From the NCBI RefSeq assembly GCF_003945385.1, contig NZ_AP018920.1:6324001-6388000 (forward strand): a stretch of DNA of 64,000 bases, read 5' to 3'. A program made the position numbers and the translations under genes. Positions within the stretch are counted from its first letter, which is position 1, and each line of letters opens with the position of its first letter. The notes beneath the pieces were generated by a model that saw only the letters and a program-made list of their open reading frames with translations, made no database searches and had not been told where the DNA came from. Positions 52,708-61,081 of the stretch are shown here, one piece after another. The DNA is from Pseudonocardia autotrophica (lineage in GTDB: Bacteria; Actinomycetota; Actinomycetes; Mycobacteriales; Pseudonocardiaceae).

Positions 52708-54731
52708 CGGACGTTCTCCTCCAACTCGACCACGATGTCCCCGACCTCGTTGATCCGGGCGACGTCGCCCGGGACCAGGACGCCGGTGTAGCTGGGTGCC
52801 TCGATGACGGCGGGGCCGTGCACGATCTGGCCCGCCGCGAGCTCCTCGGTCCGGAAGACCGACGCGGTGACACGTTCTCCGCCGACGACGATGTCCCGGC
52901 CGGCGTGCGGCCGTGCCGGATCGGTCCGGGTCAATGCGGGCGGGCGCGGCGCCCGGGACTCCGGGACCACCAGCCGGACCCGCAGGTTGGCGATCTGCAC
53001 CGGTGCCGGCAGCTGGTAGCCGTACTGGCGCCGGTGCGCCTCACCGAACCGCTCCGCAAGGTGCGCGGCCGGATCCGAGTGGGTCGGGTCGACCAGCGCC
53101 GGGAGCTCCCACCGCTGCCCGGCGTACATGCCGTCGACGACGAACTCGGCGTGCGCGTCGGGATGCCCGAACCGTTCGCGGACCTTCACGGCGGTCTCCC
53201 GCATCGTCGCGAACGCGCCGACGGCGACCTCCTCGGACGCGATCGCCATCACCGGGACGACCTCCTCGTCGAACCCGGCCCCCTCCAGCAGGCCGAACGC
53301 CGAGAAAACGCCGGCCAGCGCCGGGAAGACCACCCGGGGCATCTCCAGGATCCGGGCGACCTGGGTCGCGGCAAGCGGTCCGGCGGCACCGTAGGCGAGC
53401 AGACCGAACTCGCGGGGATCGACGCCCCGATAGACGGTGAGCTGGCGGATGGCCTCGGCCATGTTGTGGATCGCGACCTGGGCGACGGTGCCCGCGACCT
53501 GCTCGGGAGTGGTCGCCAGCCCCTCGGCCAGTGGACCGAACGCACGCTCGGCCGCCGCGATGTCGGGCCGGATCTCCCCACCGAGCGGGGTCTTCGGATC
53601 CAGCCAGCCGAGCAGCAGCAGTGCGTCGGTCACGGTCGGGACCTCCCCGCCGCGGCCGTAACAGGCCGGCCCGGGGACGCTGCCCGCGCTCTGCGGACCG
53701 ACCGCCACGCCGCCCGCGGCGTCCAATGCGGCGATGCTGCCGCCACCGGCCCCGATGCTGTGGATCTCGAGCACCGGCATGCTCACGATCAGGTCGTGCT
53801 CCAGCTCCAGCTCACGCTTCGTCGAGGCCCTGCCCTCGGCGATCACGGCGACGTCGGTGCTGGTCCCGCCCATGTCGAAGCCGACCAGGTTCGGCTGCCC
53901 CAACGAGCGGGAGTAGCTCTGCACCCCCATCACGCCGCCGACGGGGCCGCTGTTCAGCGTGGTCACCGGGCGTGCGGAAACGGCGGCGGGAGTGCTCACC
54001 CCGCCGTCGTTGGTCATGAAGTTCAGGGGGGCCGCGTGCCCGGCACCGGCGAGCCGCTCCTCGACCGAGCGGGTGTAGCTCTGCATCAGTGGCTGGGCGT
54101 AGGCGTTGAGGACACAGGTGGAGAGCCGATTGTACTCCCGCGGGAACGGGGCGACCGCCGAGGAGAGGCTGACCCCGACGTCGGGATAGCGCTCCCGGAT
54201 CAGCTCGGCCGCCCGCTCCTCGTGGGCCGGGAACTTGTAGGCGTGCAGGAAGCAGATCGCGATGCTCCGGCAGCCCTGCTCGTACAGCTCGTCCACCTCG
54301 GCGAGCAGGCCTGCCTCGTCGAGCGGGACGAGCACCGAACCGTCAGCGCGTACCCGCTCGGCGACCGGGCGGCGCAGGTGCCGCTCGACGATCGGCCGCA
54401 GCTCGTGCGGCCGCCGCCAGCGCGGGTCGGTGAGCGCGTCGGCGGAGCGCCAGCCGCGCCCCATGTCGAGCAGGTCCCGGAAGCCCCGCGTCGTCAGCAA
54501 CCCGACCAGCGCACCCCGCCGGGTGAGGATCGCGTTCAACGCGACGGTCGTGCCGTGCACGACGCTCTCCACCTCGCCGGGCTCGAGCTCGGCCTTGCCC
54601 AGCGCACTCAGCAGCCCAGCGGCCAGCTCCCCGTGCGTGGTGAGCGATTTCGTCGCCATCCGGATCTCGTCCCCGTCGGCAACCACGAGATCGGTGAACG
54701 TTCCACCGGTGTCGATCCCGATCCGCACCAT
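52704..54731 (-). CDS. HyuA-type hydantoinase A/oxoprolinase/acetone-carboxylase ATPase subunit
   Basis: This 675-residue actin-fold ATPase subunit has phosphate loop 1 at about residues 4-15 (IGIDTGGTFTDL) and phosphate loop 2 in GFDMGGTSTDVAVI at about 277. The catalytic His pair region reads VVHGTTVALNAIL. It transfers phosphate to a carbonyl or enol oxygen so that HyuB can complete ring opening or carboxylation. ATG 54731 gives the normal family N-terminus; longer starts would pass through the operator. First gene of the operon, behind a strong promoter with a palindrome. Confidence 0.9.
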   Translation of the reverse strand: MVRIGIDTGGTFTDLVVADGDEIRMATKSLTTHGELAAGLLSALGKAELEPGEVESVVHGTTVALNAILTRRGALVGLLTTRGFRDLLDMGRGWRSADALTDPRWRRPHELRPIVERHLRRPVAERVRADGSVLVPLDEAGLLAEVDELYEQGCRSIAICFLHAYKFPAHEERAAELIRERYPDVGVSLSSAVAPFPREYNRLSTCVLNAYAQPLMQSYTRSVEERLAGAGHAAPLNFMTNDGGVSTPAAVSARPVTTLNSGPVGGVMGVQSYSRSLGQPNLVGFDMGGTSTDVAVIAEGRASTKRELELEHDLIVSMPVLEIHSIGAGGGSIAALDAAGGVAVGPQSAGSVPGPACYGRGGEVPTVTDALLLLGWLDPKTPLGGEIRPDIAAAERAFGPLAEGLATTPEQVAGTVAQVAIHNMAEAIRQLTVYRGVDPREFGLLAYGAAGPLAATQVARILEMPRVVFPALAGVFSAFGLLEGAGFDEEVVPVMAIASEEVAVGAFATMRETAVKVRERFGHPDAHAEFVVDGMYAGQRWELPALVDPTHSDPAAHLAERFGEAHRRQYGYQLPAPVQIANLRVRLVVPESRAPRPPALTRTDPARPHAGRDIVVGGERVTASVFRTEELAAGQIVHGPAVIEAPSYTGVLVPGDVARINEVGDIVVELEENVR

Positions 54732-54800
54732 TGCGTCGGTCCCTTCGTCGCTCTTCCGGATCCCGCCCGAGTCGTCGGCATCCACTACTGCGCCCAATCT

Positions 54801-54818
54801 TTACTATCCAGATAGTAA
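54801..54818. promoter_or_regulatory. Perfect palindrome at the hyuA promoter (TetR-type operator)
   Basis: TTACTATC-CA-GATAGTAA is an exact 18-base palindrome. It covers the -10 of the minus-strand promoter and lies 70 bases before the hyuA ATG. AT-rich composition stands out from the surroundings. Likely binder: the island's TetR (44411-45001). Confidence 0.75.
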
Positions 54819-54840
54819 GAACTTGGCCTGCGCCCGTCAA
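54812..54840 (-). promoter_or_regulatory. Promoter of the hyuA operon
   Basis: On the minus strand, TTGACG (54840-54835) is followed after exactly 17 bases by TACTAT (54817-54812). Both match sigma-70-type consensus well. The -10 is inside the palindrome. The rest of the 167-base gap between hyuA and the symporter gene holds only a weak GCTCCCG/CGGGAGC stem that might terminate the symporter operon. Confidence 0.7.
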
Positions 54841-54898
54841 CGTGGACGGACCGCTCCCGTCGACCATCGCCTCGGGCGGGAGCCACAGGTCCGTCTGC

Positions 54899-56341
54899 TC
54901 ACCCCGGCCCGGCGGGCGCGTGCGCCCGCTCCGCCACCGCCACCTCCTCCGCCGTGGGCGCCGGCCCCGCGAGCGCGACCACGACGACCGCGAGGAACGA
55001 CATCGGGATGCCGACGAGGATCTCCGAGGAGCTGGGCATGTCCAGGGCGAGGAACACCACGGCGTACGAGGCCGCCCCCACCACCAGGCCGGCCGCGGCG
55101 GCGGCCGAGGTGCACCGCCGCCACCAGATCCCGAGCACCATCGGCGCGAAGAACGCCGAGGACAGGAACCCCATGGCCGCGATGTAGAGCAGGACGAGGA
55201 ACTCCGGCGGATCGAGCGCGAACAACGTGGCCACGATCCCGACCACCCAGGTGGTGACGGTCGCGACCAGCAGGGTCTGCCGCTGCGTCGCTCCCGGCCG
55301 CAGGATGCGGGCGTAGAGATCGTTCGCGATGGCCGAGTTGCAGGCCATCAGGAGCCCGGCCGTCGTCGACATCACGGCGGCGAGCACGGCGGCGGCGATC
55401 ATGCCCTGCATGAACGGCGAGAGCATCGCCCCGGACAGCGCGAAGAAGACCGTGTCGGGGCTCATCTCCCGCACGCCGGGCAGCGTGGTGGACACCGGGG
55501 CCAGCACCAGCGTCACGGCCAGGATGATCACCCCGTAGAGGATCATCGCGTAGTTCAGCGACAGCCGCGCCGAACGCGCGTTGCGCGCCGAGTACACCCG
55601 CATGATCACGTGCGGCAGGATGCAGATCGTGGTGGCCGAGGTGACGAACCCGCCGACGTAGGACCAGACCGGCAGGGCTTCGCCGACCGCCCCGTAGCTC
55701 GGGAACTCGACGGTCGCCGTGACGAATACGTCGGTGAAGCTCGGCACCGAGACGATCGCGATGATCGCGAACGCCACGGTCATCCCCACCATGAGGAAGC
55801 CCTGGAAGACGTCGTTCCAGGTGACCGAGAGGAAGCCGCCGAGCGCGGTGTAGAGGATGAAGATCCCGCCGGTGACCAGCACACCGATCTCGTGCGGCCA
55901 CCCCAGCAGGGCGGTCGCGATGATCCCGGACACGGTGATCTGGGAGACCATGTAGACGGTGCTCGCGATGACGATGACGACCGGTGCCGCCCACCGGATC
56001 ACCGCACTGTCGAACCGGGCCCGGAACAGGTCGGGGACCGTGTAGCGCCCCACCCGCCGCATCGGCCGCGCGACCAGGATCGAGGCCATCGCGAAGCCGA
56101 CCGGCCCACCCGCGGCGAGTGCCACCGTGTAGGGCAGGCCGAGGAAGACCGTCATCCCCACCGCGGCCATGATCGTGCCGCCGCTCGCCAGTGTCGCGAG
56201 GAACGCCCACGAGTTCGTGAACGTGCCGATGGTGCCGCCCGCGACGAAGAACTCGTCGGTGGAGGCCGCGGCCCGCCGCCGGGCGTACAGCCCGATGGCG
56301 ATGATGACCACGAAGTAGACGAGCACCACGGTGATCGCCAT
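54899..56341 (-). CDS. Sodium:solute symporter (SSS family)
   Basis: This 480-residue membrane transporter of about 13 helices imports an organic solute with sodium. The first helix and loop read VYFVVIIAIGLYARRRAA and STDEFFVAGG, and FTNSWAFLATLASGGTIM, GLPYTVALAAGGP and a helix with MSTTAGLLMACNSAIANDLYAR are SSS landmarks. Acetate/pyruvate/propionate-type (ActP, MctP) symporters share this length. ATG 56341 follows AGGAGA. Last gene of the second island operon; it follows a 66-residue membrane protein, a common companion of such symporters. Confidence 0.92.
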   Translation of the reverse strand: MAITVVLVYFVVIIAIGLYARRRAAASTDEFFVAGGTIGTFTNSWAFLATLASGGTIMAAVGMTVFLGLPYTVALAAGGPVGFAMASILVARPMRRVGRYTVPDLFRARFDSAVIRWAAPVVIVIASTVYMVSQITVSGIIATALLGWPHEIGVLVTGGIFILYTALGGFLSVTWNDVFQGFLMVGMTVAFAIIAIVSVPSFTDVFVTATVEFPSYGAVGEALPVWSYVGGFVTSATTICILPHVIMRVYSARNARSARLSLNYAMILYGVIILAVTLVLAPVSTTLPGVREMSPDTVFFALSGAMLSPFMQGMIAAAVLAAVMSTTAGLLMACNSAIANDLYARILRPGATQRQTLLVATVTTWVVGIVATLFALDPPEFLVLLYIAAMGFLSSAFFAPMVLGIWWRRCTSAAAAAGLVVGAASYAVVFLALDMPSSSEILVGIPMSFLAVVVVALAGPAPTAEEVAVAERAHAPAGPG

Positions 56342-56414
56342 CTGATTCTCCTGGAGGTCTCGGGAACCGGGAGGGCGGACGCCCGGCCCGGTGGAGGGCG
56401 CCGAACGCCCCGGG

Positions 56415-56615
56415 TCAGTCCGTCTCGGTGCTCGTCACCACGATCGTCACGATCGGGACGAGCACCATGAGCAGCAACAACAGCCAGGCCGTGAGGCTGA
56501 CGCCCAGCAACTCCACCGCGCCGACCCCGGGCAGGAACGCGCTCCCGGCACCTGCCACGAAGGCGATGAGTACCCAGACCTGGCTGGCCGGCAGCGGATA
56601 GAAGACCGATCGCAT
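56415..56615 (-). CDS. Small two-helix membrane protein (symporter accessory)
   Basis: This 66-residue protein has two hydrophobic helices at about 13-33 (VWVLIAFVAGAGSAFLPGVG) and 39-60 (VSLTAWLLLLLMVLVPIVTIV). Such small proteins are often encoded next to SSS-family transporters (DUF485/DUF3311-type partners). No firm family match is claimed. Its ATG shares one base with the acyl-CoA synthetase stop (TGATG), and the symporter starts 73 bases downstream. Confidence 0.75.
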   Translation of the reverse strand: MRSVFYPLPASQVWVLIAFVAGAGSAFLPGVGAVELLGVSLTAWLLLLLMVLVPIVTIVVTSTETD

Positions 56616-58210
56616 CAGGCACGACCGATGCCGGCGGAACCGAAGTGGCGCTCCCGGACCTGGCTGCGCAGCAGCTTGCCCAGCGGCGTGCGCGGCAACT
56701 CGTCCACGACGAGCACACCGGTGACCTTCTTGTACGAGCCGACCCGCTCGCGGGTCCACTCGACGAGCTCGTCCTCGGTCGCGGTGTGGCCCGCCCGCAG
56801 TACGACGGCGGCCTGCGGCGTCTCGCCCCACTTCGGATGCGCGACACCGACGACGGCCGCGTCATCGACCGCGGGATGATCGGTGAGCGCCTGTTCGATC
56901 TCGGCCGGCCAGATGTTGAAGCCCCCGGAGTTGATCAGGTCTTCCTTGCGGTCGGCGAGGAAGAGGAACCCGTCCTCGTCGACATAACCCATGTCCCGCG
57001 TACGGATCCAGCCGTCGGGGGTGATCCGCTCGGCGGCGGCCTCGTCGTTCTGCCAGATCCCGGCCAGGACACAGGGGGCGGATGCCTCGATCTCACCGAT
57101 CTCTCCGGTCGGCAGCTCCGCACCCCGGTCGTCGACGATCCGGAAGTACGAGTTGGGAGTGGGGAGCCCCGCCGAGCCGAGCCGGCGCCGCTGCACCTCG
57201 GTGCCCTCGACGTGGTGGTGCCGCGGAGCGAGCACCGACATCGGCACCACCTCGCTCTGCCCGTAGAGCTGATACATGATGTTTCCCCACAGCCGCAGCG
57301 CCGACGACAACGTCGTGGTCGAGATCGGCGCGGCCCCGTACATGACGGCGCGCAGGCTGGACACGTCCCGGGTCGCGGCGTCCGGGTGCTCGGCCACCAT
57401 CTGGATCATCGTGGGGACGAGCAGGGTCGCGGTGACCCGCTCCTGCTCGACGATCCGCAGGAACCCGGCCGGATCGAAGCGCGGCAGCACGATCGTGGTG
57501 GCGCCCACCGCGAGCAGCGAGTAGATGAACATGCTCGCGGCATGGGTGAGCGGGCCCGCGGCGAGATAGCGATCGTCGGTGTCGAAGCGGGGCAGCACGA
57601 GCGCGAGCTCGTTGCCCATCGCCATCGTCCCGGCCACCGAGATGACGATGCCCTTGGGGAACCCTGTGGTCCCCGAGGTGAACCGGATGACGTTCGGGTG
57701 ATCCCCGGGGAGCAGCGTTCCGGGAGGTTCGGCAGAGGCGGCCGCGAGCCACTCCTCGTAGCCGACCACCGGGATCCGCCCCCGGGTCGCCGGCAGATCA
57801 CCGAGGACGACGACCAGCTCCAGCTCGTTCAGCTCGTCCAGCTCGTCGACCAGGGCGTCGTAGTAGTGGTCCTGCACCACGAGTACCCGCGACCCGGTCA
57901 TCCCGATCAGGTAGCGGTGCCGGGCCGGTGCGTCGTGCGCGTGCAGCGAACAGCGCACGAACCCGCCGATACCGGTCCCCACGATCTGCTCCAGGGACTC
58001 CAGGCAGTTGTCCCCGAGCATCGCGACCCGGTCGCCCATCGCGATCCCGCTGCCGCTCAGCGCGTTCGCCAGCCGGTTGCACCGCTCGGCGAGTGCCGCG
58101 TAGGACAGCTCCCGGTCACCGCAGGTCACGGCGGTCCGCCCGGCGTAGGTCACCGCGACCTTGCGCAGCAGCGTGGCGGGAGTACTCACCGCGGGCGTCG
58201 GTGCCGTCAT
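56615..58210 (-). CDS. Acyl-CoA synthetase (AMP-forming), second island operon
   Basis: This 531-residue ANL ligase has the AMP-binding motif IRFTSGTTGFPKGIVIS at about 175-191. RTRDMGYVDEDGFLFLADRKEDLI and the lysine loop PRTPLGKLLRSQV complete it. It activates a carboxylic acid, probably the one imported by the symporter. It shares little with the other synthetase beyond the family motifs, so the two should have different substrates. Start overlaps the SMP-30-like gene stop (ATGA). Confidence 0.9.
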   Translation of the reverse strand: MTAPTPAVSTPATLLRKVAVTYAGRTAVTCGDRELSYAALAERCNRLANALSGSGIAMGDRVAMLGDNCLESLEQIVGTGIGGFVRCSLHAHDAPARHRYLIGMTGSRVLVVQDHYYDALVDELDELNELELVVVLGDLPATRGRIPVVGYEEWLAAASAEPPGTLLPGDHPNVIRFTSGTTGFPKGIVISVAGTMAMGNELALVLPRFDTDDRYLAAGPLTHAASMFIYSLLAVGATTIVLPRFDPAGFLRIVEQERVTATLLVPTMIQMVAEHPDAATRDVSSLRAVMYGAAPISTTTLSSALRLWGNIMYQLYGQSEVVPMSVLAPRHHHVEGTEVQRRRLGSAGLPTPNSYFRIVDDRGAELPTGEIGEIEASAPCVLAGIWQNDEAAAERITPDGWIRTRDMGYVDEDGFLFLADRKEDLINSGGFNIWPAEIEQALTDHPAVDDAAVVGVAHPKWGETPQAAVVLRAGHTATEDELVEWTRERVGSYKKVTGVLVVDELPRTPLGKLLRSQVRERHFGSAGIGRA

Positions 58211-59100
58211 CGCCGGGCGGGCACCTCGACCGCGGTCGTGACCAGCTCGGCGGTACCCGTCACCCCCTGCGCGGCCTCGAAGAACCCGTCGGCCGCGGCG
58301 AGTGCCAGTGTCCGCCCGTCGCGCCCGCCCAGCGCGCAGCTGTAGACGTTGGTGCCCCGCGGGTGCGCCACCTCCTCGACGGTCTCGCCGTCCGGCGAGA
58401 CCCGCACGCAGCGCCTCCCCACCGCGTCCGCCGCCCAGACGTGGTCGTCGGCGTCGATCGCGAGCCCGTCCGGTGCGAGTTCCGCGGCCCCCAGCATCTC
58501 GGCGGCGCCGGCCGGCTCGGGGGCCGCGCCGAACCGGGCCAGCACGCGACGATCGCCCAGTGCACCGTCGGCGCCGATCGTGAACGCGGTCAACCGGGCG
58601 GCGAAGCTCTCCGCGACGATCAGGGTGCCACCGTCGGCGGTCACCACCACACCGTTCGGGCACCACAGCCCGTCCGCCGCAACCGACACCGTGCCGTCCG
58701 GATCCACCCGGAACAGAGCACCCGGCTCGGGATCGGCCCCGTCGACGATCGCGAACCCGATGGTGCCGACCCAGGCCCTCCCCAACCGATCGACGGTCAT
58801 GTCGTTGATCCAGTGCGGGGACACCGACGCCAGGTCGGCATGGGTGGACACCGTCCCGTCCGGTGCGCGCCGCAGCAGGGTCCGGTCCTTCATGGACACC
58901 ACCAGCAGCGAGCCGTCCGGCAGCCATCCGAGCCCGGAGCACAGGGCGTCGACCTGCATCAGGTCCTCCCGCGTCCCGTCCGGGGTGAACGCGCACACCA
59001 CACCGCGGAACGCGTCCGAGGCGTACCAGCGCCCCTCGTGCCACCGGACGCCCTCGAAGTAGTCGCCGCCGTCGACGACGGTCTGGAAAGTTCTGCTCAC
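58207..59100 (-). CDS. SMP-30/gluconolactonase-like beta-propeller (cytoplasmic)
   Basis: This 297-residue six-bladed propeller belongs to the SMP-30/lactonase family. Metal-site residues are suggested by YFEGVRWHEGRWYASD (Glu near the N-terminus), SPHWINDMTVDRLGRAWVG (Asn-Asp) and APDGLAIDADDHVWAAD. No signal peptide. GTG 59100 follows AGGAG by seven bases. Family members hydrolyse sugar lactones and related esters; here a lactone formed or imported in the pathway is the likely substrate. Confidence 0.88.
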   Translation of the reverse strand: MSRTFQTVVDGGDYFEGVRWHEGRWYASDAFRGVVCAFTPDGTREDLMQVDALCSGLGWLPDGSLLVVSMKDRTLLRRAPDGTVSTHADLASVSPHWINDMTVDRLGRAWVGTIGFAIVDGADPEPGALFRVDPDGTVSVAADGLWCPNGVVVTADGGTLIVAESFAARLTAFTIGADGALGDRRVLARFGAAPEPAGAAEMLGAAELAPDGLAIDADDHVWAADAVGRRCVRVSPDGETVEEVAHPRGTNVYSCALGGRDGRTLALAAADGFFEAAQGVTGTAELVTTAVEVPARR

Positions 59101-59143
59101 GTCTGTTCTCCTCGTTGAGACCGACTCGTACCCCAGCGGCTGG

Positions 59144-60292
59144 TCAGAGGCCGTACGAGCGGCCGATGATCTCCCGCTGGATCTCACTGGTTCCGGCGTA
59201 GACGGTCGACACGATCGACTGCCGGAGGTGCCGCGCCATGTCGTACTCGAGCGTGTAGCCGGCCCCGCCCATCAGCTGCATGCCCTCGATCGCGATCCGC
59301 TTGGCGGTCTCGGTGACCTTCAGCTTGATCATCGAAGCCTCGCGGGGGACCTGCCGGTCGGGTTCGAGGTCGAGCTTGCGGGCGGCGTCGCGGACCAGCA
59401 GGCGACAGCACTCCAGCTCGGTCGCGAGATCGGCGATCCGGTGCCGGATCGCCTGGAAGCTGCCGATCGGCCGGCCGAACTGCTCACGCTCGCGGACGTA
59501 GTCCAGCGCGTCGTCGAAGGCCCGCCGGGCGTGCCCGAGGAACATCGACCCGCACATCAGCCGGTCGGTGTTCAGGCACCGCATGATCTGGTGCCACGCG
59601 CCGCCCTCGGTCCCGATCACCCGGTCCGCGCCGACCTCGACGTCGGTCAGATAGACGTCGTTGACCTCGTCGCCGCCCAGCGTCGCGATCGGCCGGATCT
59701 CCAGGCCGGGGCTGTCCGCCGGGACGTCGAGCATGGTGATCCCGTCGTGCTTGTCCCCGCCGGAGCCGGTCCGGCAGAGCACCAGGATCCGGGACGCGAT
59801 GTGCGCACAGGAGATCCAGGTCTTCTGCCCGTTGATCACGTACCGGTCCCCGCGCCGCTCGGCGCGGCAGATCATCGATCCCGCGTCCGACCCGGTCCCC
59901 GGCTCGCTGATGGCCGTGGCCAGCACCTCGCCCCGGCAGACACCACCCAGGATGTCCTTCTTCTGCGACTCGGTGCCGAACCGCTCCACCACGGTGCTGC
60001 TCACCAGCGAGACACCGAGCCCGAACAGCGGCACCTTCCCGTAGGCCATCTCCTCCACCAGCAGGCAGGCGTCGCCGATCCGGCCGCCCCCGCCGCCGTA
60101 GCCCTCCGGGATCGCACACCCGATCCATCCGAGGCCGGCCAGCTTCGCGAACAGTTCCGGGCTGTGGGTGATGCGGTCGTCGTCGGTCAGCGCACGGCGT
60201 TGCTCGCGCGTCCCGCACTCCCGCTGGGCGAACCCGCGCAGCGACTCCACGAACTCACGCCGATGCTCCGGCATCTCCTCCGTCGGGATCAT
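59144..60292 (-). CDS. Acyl-CoA dehydrogenase-family protein
   Basis: This 382-residue flavoprotein of the acyl-CoA dehydrogenase fold has FAD/acyl-CoA segments TAISEPGTGSDAGSM (about 126-140) and WISCAHIA. REREQFGRPIGSFQAIRHRIADL and the ending VYAGTSEIQREIIGR are also intact. The usual catalytic Glu of YEGT is Ala366 here, and the alternative Glu position used by isovaleryl/long-chain enzymes reads Asp243 (NTDRL). It may still use that Asp, or catalyse another reaction. ATG 60292 lies 43 bases ahead of no other start. Cotranscribed with SDR and SMP-30 genes. Confidence 0.86.
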   Translation of the reverse strand: MIPTEEMPEHRREFVESLRGFAQRECGTREQRRALTDDDRITHSPELFAKLAGLGWIGCAIPEGYGGGGGRIGDACLLVEEMAYGKVPLFGLGVSLVSSTVVERFGTESQKKDILGGVCRGEVLATAISEPGTGSDAGSMICRAERRGDRYVINGQKTWISCAHIASRILVLCRTGSGGDKHDGITMLDVPADSPGLEIRPIATLGGDEVNDVYLTDVEVGADRVIGTEGGAWHQIMRCLNTDRLMCGSMFLGHARRAFDDALDYVREREQFGRPIGSFQAIRHRIADLATELECCRLLVRDAARKLDLEPDRQVPREASMIKLKVTETAKRIAIEGMQLMGGAGYTLEYDMARHLRQSIVSTVYAGTSEIQREIIGRSYGL

Positions 60293-60317
60293 CTCCACCT
60301 TTCCGCGCCGTCCGTCG

Positions 60318-61067
60318 TCAGGACGCGCTGCCGCCGTTGTCGATCGTGTAGAGCAGGCCCGACGTGAAGGAGGCACCGTCCCCCGCCAGATGCACGGCCA
60401 CCTCCGCGACCTCCTCGGGTTCCCCCCACCGGCCCTGCCGCTGGTCCAGGTAGTCCTGCAGGTCGTCGACGCCGAGCCCGCGGGCGAGGGCCGCGCCGCC
60501 CGCACGCGCGGCCGCGGTCCGGATCAGGCCGGGCACGACCGCGTTGACCCGGATACCGGAGCCACGCAGCTCGACCGCCGCCGTCCGGGTCAGCGCCTCG
60601 ACGCCGGCCTTCGCCGCCGAGTACGCACCCATCCCCGGCAACGCACGCCCGGCCGCCAGCGAGGACACGTTCAGGATCGCGCCGCCACCCCTCCTGGCGA
60701 TCGCCGGAGCGGCGTGCCGGATCCCGTGGAACGTGCCGGTGAGGCTGACCCCGATGACCCGGGCCCACTGCTCGTCGTCGAGATCGACCAGATCGCACGC
60801 GGAGCCGAGCCCGGCGTTGTTGACCATGATGTCCAGCCCACCGAACCGGTCCTCGGCCACGGCGACCGCGGCGGCGACGTCGTCGGCGACCGAGACGTCA
60901 CAGCGGAGCCGGCAGGCGACGCCGTCCCCTTCGGCGGCCTCGGCACCGTCGATGTCGGCGACCACCACCTCGGCACCCTCGGCCGCGAACCGTGCTGCGA
61001 TCGCCGCCCCGATGCCGTAGGCACCACCGGTGACGAGTGCGACCCGGCCGTCCATCCGTCCCGACAT
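60318..61067 (-). CDS. Short-chain dehydrogenase/reductase
   Basis: This 249-residue classical SDR has VTGGAYGIGAAIA (about 12-24) as nucleotide loop and Asp in VVADIDG, which suggests NAD(H). NNAGLG and the triad Ser (NVSSLA), Tyr and Lys (AYSAAKAG) are complete. SGLLYTIDNGGS ends it. It lacks HSD10 marks, so it acts on another alcohol in the pathway. ATG 61067 lies 14 bases after the exported propeller gene. Confidence 0.9.
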   Translation of the reverse strand: MSGRMDGRVALVTGGAYGIGAAIAARFAAEGAEVVVADIDGAEAAEGDGVACRLRCDVSVADDVAAAVAVAEDRFGGLDIMVNNAGLGSACDLVDLDDEQWARVIGVSLTGTFHGIRHAAPAIARRGGGAILNVSSLAAGRALPGMGAYSAAKAGVEALTRTAAVELRGSGIRVNAVVPGLIRTAAARAGGAALARGLGVDDLQDYLDQRQGRWGEPEEVAEVAVHLAGDGASFTSGLLYTIDNGGSAS

Positions 61068-61081
61068 GTTCGCCACGCCGC

